This document shows positions 55,901 to 64,000 of a DNA stretch of 64,000 nucleotides, piece by piece. Source of the DNA: Trissonchulus latispiculum (Eukaryota > Nematoda > Enoplea > Enoplida > Ironidae); assembly GCA_030248195.1 (NCBI GenBank), contig JASAND010000819.1, positions 22,103-86,102 of the forward strand, written 5' to 3'. Under the pieces are notes generated by a model. It searched no databases and was not told the origin of the DNA. It was given only the letters and a program-made list of their open reading frames with translations. Positions within the stretch are counted from its first letter, which is position 1. Each line of letters starts with the position of its first letter. The translations under genes were made by a program, and so were the position numbers.

Positions 55901-58900
55901 AGTTACAGAATGTCCTATTTTATTTCTACGTATTAGTTTAGATTTTGTTCCATTTTTAAAGGGAGTTTCAACTCCCCCTCTTGTTTCCTTTTTCTCTCCT
56001 CTGGGCCTTACATGTTCTCCGACGCCCAGCTGTCTGGAGAGCGAACAGAGCTCCCAGACACCTCACGTGAATGAATCCATTCATACGTTCATTCCCGTAA
56101 GGTTCCCACGTGACTTCAGAAGTAGTCACAGTTGGCCTCTCCAGCACTAGGCTGGAGACTCAACACATATGTATAGGTACGTAATAAGTCTAAAGGGGAT
56201 TAGTCCCTAAAAGGAAATAAGTGAAAGGAAAGTAATTCAGGTACTTTTTAATCATAGGTAAGATAAATTTGTTAAATCTAACTTACGTATAAGTTAATTT
56301 TGTTAGGTAGTTAGGTTTTAGGGGAGGTCCCCCCTGGACCTCTCAAAGGGGTCTTTACGTATGTTTTTCCACGTAATAAAGACCCCTTCTACTGGCCGCT
56401 AAGAGGCTTGAAGTGGCCGCCAAGAGGCCATAACGAGGAAAGGAGGAACTTTTGTTCCTCCAAGGATTTATGGGTTCATACCCCGTCTTTGCAAATACAG
56501 AAGCCGGAGGTAAAAAGGGGGAACCCTTAATAAAAGGATTATTAAAAGTCCCCCCTCCCAAAATTAAGGCTAAAAAATAGCCTTCAAAACTTACCTTGCC
56601 AATTAACAAACTCTTGCTAATTGGCCCAACAATCCGAATTTTCACTCTTTTCTCATTTCCTTCAAATTCCATTTCCCACTTTCCCTTTTTTTCCTCTTTA
56701 CGGGCCAAAGTTGTTTTCGTCGCGAGAAGCAAAACCCAGAGACGTTTACTTTTCGCATTTGGGCTCATTAGTCTTAAGAACCATAAAATCTCCCAAATCT
56801 CGCCACTCGAAGTGTGGCTGGAAAATATTTGTTTTCCAGATTTATGGCAGAGAAACCATAAATCCAGACTCTTTGGCGGCCCGCGCACGTGGACTACCGT
56901 AGGACACGACTCGGTAGTCCAATCAGAAAAGGTGGTTGCACACACGCAGCCAATCAGCTGCAAGGGGCGCGAAACACCGACAGGGTCTCGACTGAAAATT
57001 TGAATTTTCAGTCAGTGTCTGTTGAGACTTCAGACAGAGCGGTTGCTCTCCCCCTTTTTGTCCGGTTGTTTGCCGGGGGAAATGCTGTCTTGAGCCGTTA
57101 TATGGAGGCCTTGACTTTAGCATTTCCCCCCTTCCCCCCTTCCCCTTACGACGCACTTTCTCTTTTAGATTGAGCTAACACCGACACTTGTAGGCTCCAA
57201 ACACCCCCTGTGGACCCTTATGCCCTGGAGGCTGTCCACAGTGGCAATTCTGCTGTAAATCCTGGGGACCCTTATGTCCTCGTGGCGGTCCCCAGGTTCC
57301 GATTTCTGAACCTGCCGGGACCACAGGGCCCCGATGACCGTTTCGCACACCTTTGATAACTGGGCCTAATTAGTGTTTTAGAACGGCGGAGAAGCCGGCC
57401 GCCGGCTGGCCGGCGGCTTTTGACCCGGTGGCCGGCCCGGCTGAGTGTATGGCCGGCGGCCGGCCGTTGGCCGGCGGCTGGCCGCCGGCTTAACACAAAT
57501 ATTTATAGTTGACTCAGCAATTTGAGCAAAACAGCAAATGTTTACAAACAAATCCAAGACTGAATGTGAACTTTTTTCCAAATATATAAAGTAAAAACCG
57601 ATTCCATTGCCTTTGTAATGCATAATATAAATATATTGCAACTTTCTAGCTCCGATTGACTTCAAACACTGAAAAATATGTCTGGCTATGGCAGGGTTTT
57701 TAGGTTGGCCTGCGAGCCCCAAGCCCTCGCAAGCCAACCCCTATTATTTCCAGTTTCTGGTCTGAAAATCCACCATCCTTTTCTCAACTCTAAAACCAAT
57801 CTTTCGTCAAAAATCACCACTTTTAGGTGATCTAAAACTCTCAAATTTTGGTCCCCAATTTAGGGTCAAAAGCTTAATTTTCCCGTTTCCGCTCTCCTTC
57901 TCCCAACCCCAAAAATAACCCAAAAACTCAAGAAATTCAGCAAATATTTGGGGCAACCTAGGTATTGAGGGGAGGACCTTTTCCGTTCCCCCCAAGCCCT
58001 GGAAGTTGAATAACTTCCCGGAATTGCCGCGCGATGTCCCATTTTCCCCACAGCCGGCGGCCATAATTTTCGCCATGCCAATTCAAACTACACACTGTTC
58101 TATGATTGTGCTCTCTTTAATTCTGCCGGATAAAAGATCAGGATAATTCCTAAAACAAGTTTCAAAAACGAATCTCTCACCTATACTTTAAACCAATTAA
58201 TTATTAAGCCTTTAAAAGGGAAAAACCGGCTTCCCTCGAATTAAGCAGTGTTTTGTAGTTTTGTTGTTTTTGATAATAATTGCGACAGCAATTATTATCC
58301 GACTTTTGGCTTCCGGAACACTTCCCAAAAATTTCACACGCAGAATTCACGCGCTACACAAGCAATCATCTGGAAATGCCCACTACACGGGCCATTTCCG
58401 AATCCGAACGCACGTAGTTAGGTAGTAATTAGAATAATTAGATTAGATTATAATTAGTGCAGGAATTAGCACTGCTTAGGTTTTAAGTTACATTAATTAT
58501 GAATTTCCGGATTCCTCATAGAAATCCCTCCGCAGAGGAGGTCTTGAGGCCCCGTGATTAACTTTAATTAATATTTTGTTATTTGTATGCATGATGGGCA
58601 CTTCATGTAATCTCCTCCCAGTTGGAAGTCTTGTCGCATGTCCAGTATGAATGAAAGAACGATTATAATTGTATGTGTGGGGCTACTCATGTAAATACCT
58701 CCAGTTGAGGTCTTGAGACCAGTCCAGTAAATGATAATTAAAGCAACTTAATTAGTAGTTAGGTAGGTAGTTAATAATTAATAATAATTAGATTAGGCAC
58801 GTATCCGGGCCAGAACAGAGCCCGTGTTCGAATCCTGTATAGTTCATAGCCGATAACTGTTTTTAGTCTAGTTCTAACGATTGTCTAGTAGTTCCGAATT

Positions 58901-61001
58901 AGCAATTGTTAGGAATGTTGTTAATTTGTAATTCCTGGACGCCGGAGGCCTGCGTAGGTATCTTTCTTAAGATGTGGAGCCTCTGCAAGAAATGGGCCCA
59001 GTCCGTGATAATTAGGTAGGTCAATTAGTTTAGGTCCAAATTTAGGTAAGCTCATTTGCACATTCAGTTCCAGGGCTAATATTAGGTTTAATACCGTACT
59101 GTATGACCAGGTTCGTGATCAGCAATGTTCCAATAGTAGCCGACAGTTACTAAGTTTAGTTTAGCGCTGTGTACCCGCAGATTAGAGGGTAACAGTTCAT
59201 GGTTTGAGTTTTAGTTCAGCCAATATTAAGTCCCTAAGTGTTAGGAATATCAGCACATGAGTTTCTAGATAGACGTAGCTAGTTTTAAGTTAGTTTTAGT
59301 TTTATAGTAGTTTATTCTAGTCAGTTAGGCAGTGTTGAGTAGTGCAGTCCACGTTCTTTGTTCAGTCCTCAGTCCAGTCCAGCCTCATTTGCATAATTGG
59401 CCGGAAACTCCAGAACGGCCAGGAAAGCGTTCAATCTGGTTCATTTGCACACCAAAACCATCAAATGTCTGAAATTCACCTAAAAGCAAAGAGCAGTTAA
59501 TAACACACGCACACAGCACGTTCTGGGTGTCAAAACCCACACTTGGAAGCCAATTGGTCCGGATAATAGTTGCTGGGGTTTTATTCTCCACCACCGCTAT
59601 TTCTAATGGGTTTTAACCCATTTGATTCAGGTTGCCCGCCAACGACCGAGCGAAGCTGCCTGAGTTCTCTGCTGCGAAGATAGTGCCTATCAGTGGATCT
59701 AGTGGTTCAGTTCAGTTCAGTTCAGTTGTCACTGGGAGCCGATCGTTGTGTGTATCAGTATCAGAGCCGAAGTTTGGCCGTGTCAGTGATTTCTTGTCCT
59801 GCTCCAGTGATCTTTTCAGTCCGTGCAGCTCTTGCCTTAGGTACTTGTTTGGGCCTAGATTTTGGAGACAGATTGCTAGAGACTAGATAAGCAGAGACGT
59901 TTGGCCTACACCTGTGTCACTTGGGAACCTATTTTGTGAACTTGTGAAATTACCCCTGTCTAAAACAAACCATGTTCAGCGGAAGTCAATCAGTTATTGT
60001 GATCGTCTATCCTGTTGAAAAACGTGCCTAAATCTCACTGAACAGTTGTAATCTCTGCTTTAACTTTCATAATTATATTAGTTGTTCAGCTGACCGACCG
60101 TTTCATATCTCGTCCAACACTCTTTAGCCCGTAACTGTAATTATCCATTTCAGGAACGGAACTCTCGCCTCTCTAAATTAAGTTGCCTGGGTAGCCGTTA
60201 CACGGAGGCCCCAGAACTAATCTAAAGCCGCCCTTTGTGAGACTATTTTAATTTACATTAATTTGTACTGTAGTTTGGTGTGAAGTCCCAGTCTATTGTT
60301 AGAGGGACAGAGTAAGCGTGAAAGGCTGAGAAGAAAAGACTCAGAGTTGAGTTAACGATCAAGAGTTGAGCTAGTCAAGCACGTAGGGACCTATCCGACC
60401 CCGTTGTGTAATCGAGTTAAGTATCAGGAAAAGTCCTGGAGACAGTGTGTACCCTAACGCAAATCCAAAGCTTAATCAGTTAAATTACGAAGGGCAATTC
60501 TGGCAGATCATTGTTCATCACCGTTCATTGTACCGTAACCTTGCATTGAACCCTGTATCTGCTGGAACCCATAACTACAGTCTGTATCTTAGTGTCAATA
60601 AATTGTGTGACTTTTGGACTCGTCTTGGACTTAACTTTCAGATCATCGTTCCCTGTCTTTTCCGTGCTCGAGGATAAGACTGCATCATTCGGAAAGAGTG
60701 GTCGTTATTGAGACTATAAATCCCCCTGGTTCCCCTCGCCTTAAACGAACTCACGAAAGGAAACCCCTACCCGGTCAGCCATTAAGTACGGTCTGTCAGA
60801 ACACCACTACAGTCTGTGCTTCAATCTAAGTGGAGATCTCTGAGTCCCCACGCGCTGACCAGTGTTCTAAAGTGCTGATCAGATCTACAGGCCGAAGAAG
60901 CCTAGCCTAAGCCTAACCGACTACAACAAATCTCACGACCAAAAACAGTTTACTTTCAGAACCAGTCAAGAATCGCCTCAAATCTCAGTCACTCTATTAC
61001 A
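55900..61001 (+). mobile_element. Retroelement B: very long 5' LTR
   Basis: The 3' end is fixed at 61001 (CTCTATTACA), because the last 400 bases recur at 62579-62978 after gag. The region upstream is matched by block A in three colinear places (see 9174-14600), so the LTR is at least 4 kb. The start near 55.9 kb is uncertain. AATAAA at 60597-60602 is conserved in A. A GGCCGGC-rich palindromic patch at 57383-57492, with GTGTT and AACAC near its ends, looks like a GC-rich MITE inserted in the LTR. The 202-codon minus-strand ORF at 56355-56963 has no motif. Confidence 0.55.
60602..61001 (+). repeat. 3' end of the 5' LTR, directly repeated at 62579-62978
   Basis: This 400-base segment is about 97-98% identical by eye to 62579-62978. 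It starts just after the AATAAA and ends CTCTATTACA in both copies. Beyond it the sequences diverge completely, the first leading into the primer-binding-site region. Confidence 0.93.
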
Positions 61002-61012
61002 CGGCATAAACA

Positions 61013-61033
61013 AATTGGAGCCCCCAGTGAGGA
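61013..61033 (+). promoter_or_regulatory. Candidate primer-binding site of retroelement B
   Basis: Twelve bases past the LTR end comes ATTGGAGCCCCCAGTGAGG. A TGG start shortly after the LTR is the usual primer-binding-site form, since it pairs with the CCA tail of a tRNA. I did not identify which tRNA. Confidence 0.5.
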
Positions 61034-62578
61034 CATCTCCTGCCAATCTATCTCAGAGAGGAAGACTACAACTCCCCTCGGAATCCTCAACGACAGTGAA
61101 AAATCCAGTCCCTGATAGCCAGAACTACCGCAATTGTGATTACGACAGCGACAACAATCAGGATCCCTCCAGAATGCCGCCCCTGCCGTATGTCCCCGGC
61201 TCTGGAGGAGGATTTAGACGGAATCGCTTCTCTTTTTCAGGCGGACCTGGAGGTCCCCCTGATCCCAATGGACCCAGCGGCCCCGGTGGTCAAGGTGGTC
61301 CTGGAGGTCCTGGCGGTCCTGGATGTCCAAATAATCCTCCTGAACCCAACAACCGCCCGGACTCTCCTGCCAGCTCTGACGCCGCAGAAATCCATGGAAT
61401 GTAACATCCTGGCCTCCCTGCAAAGAAGCATTCATACCCAAGCCTTTTCCTTTTCTTACTGGGATTTGCCCACCTTTTCTGAACTTCGACGACCATCTGG
61501 CAAACTACGAGCGGTTCTGCCAGCGACTCAACATGGATGACCACCAGAAGGTCATGAACTTTTCCTCCACTCTCCGAGGCAGAGCCGCCGAGATCTACAA
61601 ATGCCTGTCCCGAGGCGCTATGCGCCCCTACGACTGGGATACCTCAGTCGCCGTGCTGAGAGAGCACATGATTCCACCCATGACTGGAATGCACGCCACC
61701 GCGAAGTTTTTCAGTGTCAGTCAGCTACCCCACGAATCCGTGGCTGACTATTCCCTCCGAATCCAGAAATATGCCCGAATTGCCTGGGAAGGTGTCGTTG
61801 ATCCTGCCACATTGGAATCTATGAAAGTTCGCCTGTTCCTGATTGGTTTGAGAAACGAATTCAAGCCGCATGTCCCTATGGACACCCGCGATTATTCCCT
61901 CGCCTTCAAGAAGGCCCGGGAAGCTGAAGGCGTCTATCCAGGAGAGGGGACTCCCGCCTTCCTGGAACTAGATCCGGAAGGAAATATTGGTTCCGGAGGA
62001 CTGACAGGTCCTGCTCTAGTGACCGCCCTTTCCTCCCTGGTGCAAAGCACTGCCTGGTTGGCGACAGAGGTCCACAGTATGAAGAATGGCAATGGATCCG
62101 GAGCCAACAGGAAGAATTCCTCGTCACCTTCGCGATCGGATAACAAGATCCAATTCCCCAGTGATTACCGCTGTGTCAACTGCGGTAAAGGCGGACATTC
62201 GCGTCGAGAATATCGAGCCCCCGGCGGAGGTGCCCACGGACCTCGAAACGACTATTCCGGACTGCCCCGGAATAATAACAACAACCAACCGAAATTCCGG
62301 CAATTCCCGAGCCTTTAGCGGCCCTCCCCGAATCCAGAATAACTTCAGTGGCAGAAACCGGGATTTCATCGACAGGTCCCAGTCCAGAAATGGCCCGTCC
62401 CATCCTGAGCGGCAAGAGCCCAATCCCAGACCCTTTTGGGGTCGGAAAGAGGACCGAAACGCCTCCGAATCAGTTCATGCCCCCCTCTGGGTCCCGATTT
62501 GCTGACGTCAGCCAACAGCACCGTCCTGGCCCCTCAGTGATCCAAAATCTAGCCGCTATTCCCCAGGAGTCCAATGTA
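61015..62578 (+). pseudogene. Broken gag of LTR retroelement B (Ty3/gypsy-like)
   Basis: The reading frame moves several times: a Pro/Gly-rich N-terminal part (61015-61404, with a GPGG-type repeat) ends at TAA. The capsid-like core runs in another frame up to TTTAG at 62318, with FDDHLANYERF, HQKVMNFSSTLRGRAAEIY and KFFSVSQLPHESVADY motifs typical of retrotransposon gag. A nucleocapsid zinc knuckle follows at about residue 214 of that frame, CVNCGKGGHSRREY; its last Cys is Tyr, so it cannot bind zinc normally. The Arg/Asn/Pro-rich tail continues in two more frames to 62505 and 62587. No protease, reverse transcriptase or integrase follows: they are deleted. Ty3/gypsy is inferred from the gag style. 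Confidence 0.75.
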
Positions 62579-62978
62579 ATTGTGTGACTTTTGGACTCGT
62601 CTTGGACTTAACTTTCAGATCATCGTTCCCTGTCTTATCCGTGCTCGAGGATAAGACTGCATCATTCGGAAAGAGTGGTCGTTATTGAGACTATAAATCC
62701 CCCTGGTTCCCCTCACCTTAAACGAACTCACGAAAGGAAACCCCTACCCGGTCAGCCATTAAGTACGGTCTGTCAGAACACCACTACAGTCTGTGCTTCA
62801 ATCTAAGTGGAGATCTCTGAGTCCCCACGCGCTGACCAGTGTTCTAGAGTGCTGATCAGATCTACAGGCCGAAGAAGCCTAGCCTAAGCCTAACCGACTA
62901 CAACAAATCTCACGACCCAAAACAGCTTACTTTTAGAATCAATCAAGAATCGCCTCAAATCTCAGTCACTCTATTACA
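62579..62978 (+). repeat. Truncated 3' LTR of retroelement B
   Basis: This is the second copy of 60602-61001. It joins the gag tail directly at 62578. The junction has short homology: AATTGTGTGAC follows CAATA in the 5' LTR and CAATGT at the gag side. So pol and the first part of the 3' LTR were probably lost by a single deletion at this microhomology. Confidence 0.85.
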
Positions 62979-63688
62979 AATGCTCGTTTGTCATTGCATA
63001 CAATATTAGAGTAAATCGGCTGTATTTCTGCGACAGCTCCTTACACAGTAAGACACAAGGTTATATTAACCTTTATGACAGATGTCATTTATTTGAAAAG
63101 AGATCTTGTATCTTCTTACAGCAAACAATTTTTTAGAGTGCTCCAGTCTATATAACGTCTGAGTTTTAACAATTTCTAGAAAATTATTAAAACTCCCTAA
63201 CAGGATTGCTGTTTACTGGGATAATGGAATCTTTATGTTGTTAGAGTTATCATTTCTGCTTAGGACAGCAGAAACGTGAAACTGGTCAAATTGCAACTAT
63301 CTACTTCTGATGTTTTCAATCTCGTTAAATTTTATGCTCCTGTTGAATGCTTGCCGTGATAGATACTGAAGGAAAACTTTAGTAGGGCGCGCATGCATTT
63401 AGCAAATTTACCTATACAAAGAGCGTGCCATGATCACTAAAAACGAGTCCCATCTAATCCATCAGTAGTATAAAAATGGGGGTTCTGACGCAGTGGCGCA
63501 AGTGGCGCTGGTGGCGCTTCATATGAAAGTAACTTCATTTGTCAACTGCTTTGATGGTGAGTCCTACCACCCATATTCTACTACTTAACACTTTGTGGCG
63601 CTTGAGACATCTCACACTACCAACACACTTCTACAATATAACCAGTTTTAACCAGTTTTGATGAGTCATCCTAACCTGATTTCGTTCC
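62979..63688. other. Flank of retroelement B, no gene
   Basis: AT-rich, with no ORF of note. At 63491-63521 the motif AGTGGCGC/GGTGGCGC is repeated three times, with another GTGGCGC at 63594. These repeats precede the promoter at 63689 and might belong to the same element. Confidence 0.4.
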
Positions 63689-63723
63689 TATAAATACTAC
63701 TCCACACATGTAAGTTTTCAGTC
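63689..63723 (+). promoter_or_regulatory. TATA box and initiator before the last ORF
   Basis: TATAAATA (63689-63696) is followed, 31 bases from its first base, by the A of a TCAGTC initiator (63718-63723), the arthropod-type spacing. The ATG follows at once at 63724, so the transcript would have a leader of about four bases. Confidence 0.55.
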
Positions 63724-64000
63724 ATGGCTACTGCATTTGTTGCTGTTGCTTGCATTGGAGTTCAGAAGTTGGGAGATATCCCTTTAGAGGTGACTGCGTT
63801 GATACAACAACCCAAAACCCATCAAACCGATATTCATCATTTGTTTATCCGAGCTCCCTATAATTTGGAGAAACTATCTCCCTGTCAGCAGAAAACTATC
63901 CTGTATGTCACCAGACGGTCTTGTTTTAACTGGGACTGTAGTCCTCATCTACGAACATGGGAACAAGCAATGGATCTTATTTCCAACATCTTGAAGGATG
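63724..64000 (+). CDS. Partial ORF running off the window, unknown
   Basis: From ATG at 63724 the frame is open for all 92 codons to the window edge (start MATAFVAVACIGVQKLG). Cysteines occur at residues 10, 54, 67 and 72 (the last two in CFNWDC), and it includes SPHLRTWEQAMDLISNI. I do not recognise the family. The very short predicted leader behind a TATA/initiator pair is a trait known from densovirus early genes, so an endogenous densovirus-like or other viral or mobile origin is possible, but this is weak inference. It could equally be a host gene. Confidence 0.45.
   Translation, partial: MATAFVAVACIGVQKLGDIPLEVTALIQQPKTHQTDIHHLFIRAPYNLEKLSPCQQKTILYVTRRSCFNWDCSPHLRTWEQAMDLISNILKD

Noticed and set aside
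56355..56963. 202-codon minus-strand ORF
   Set aside because: It lies antisense inside the LTR of retroelement B, has no motif, and overlaps plus-strand open frames. It is probably chance in a region of higher GC. A conserved counterpart in block A would revive it.
61219..61350. Collagen-like Gly-Pro repeat suggesting a collagen gene
   Set aside because: It is the disordered N-terminal part of gag directly after the primer-binding site, and its frame ends in TAA within 130 codons.

Overview
This is a window of animal nuclear DNA, most likely from an invertebrate. The reasons are: genes in short exons separated by GT..AG introns, a selenoprotein glutathione peroxidase of the secreted GPx3 type, tRNA-derived SINEs, many non-autonomous DNA transposons, and LTR retroelement gag remains. 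An arthropod or other ecdysozoan is my guess; I cannot name the species. Almost all of the window is AT-rich, gene-poor and packed with repeats. GC-rich islands are transposon-derived (3.35-3.53, 20.3-21.3, 25.2-25.6 and 57.4 kb) or gag coding (51.4-53.0 and 61.0-62.5 kb).

The one complete host gene that can be read is on the minus strand at 21.7-26.2 kb. It is a three-exon, 216-residue secreted glutathione peroxidase. Its catalytic codon is TGA, one base before the exon 1 splice donor, so ordinary ORF calling cuts the gene there. A well-formed SECIS hairpin lies about 290 bases past the stop codon, as needed to read TGA as selenocysteine. Intron 1 carries a hAT-like element with a perfect 8-bp target duplication. 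Intron 2 carries a SINE and a nested set of inverted-repeat elements.

Layout: 1-9.2 kb holds repeats (an AAT microsatellite, hAT-like elements at 3.35 and 7.3 kb, a SINE at 6.1 kb). 9.2-14.6 kb is a minus-strand, very long LTR-like block (A) with a tRNA-Arg-like sequence inside. 14.8-21.3 kb holds three inverted-repeat elements and a duplicated exon-like fragment. 21.4-26.2 kb is the GPx gene. 26.2-41 kb is mostly unrecognised AT-rich DNA with dispersed repeats, a 1.2-kb PIF/Harbinger-like element at 37.8 kb and one possible 3' exon at 40.2 kb. 41.3-51.2 kb holds a diverged paralogue, a decayed C2H2 zinc-finger gene, a foldback element and a tandem array (about 2.9 copies of a ~1.64 kb unit) that repeats the paralogue's exon-like segments. 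51.2-53.1 kb is a frameshifted gag-like ORF that abuts the cut end of the array. 54.1-54.35 kb is a 43-bp minisatellite. 55.9-63.0 kb is an LTR retroelement (B) of the same family as A, in the opposite orientation, with a long 5' LTR, a primer-binding-site region, a broken gag, and a 400-bp remnant of the 3' LTR. The window ends inside an open reading frame with a TATA box and initiator right before its ATG.

There is no operon or pathway here. The relationships that matter are between the GPx coding exons and their SECIS, between LTR blocks A and B, and between the tandem array and its diverged paralogue.
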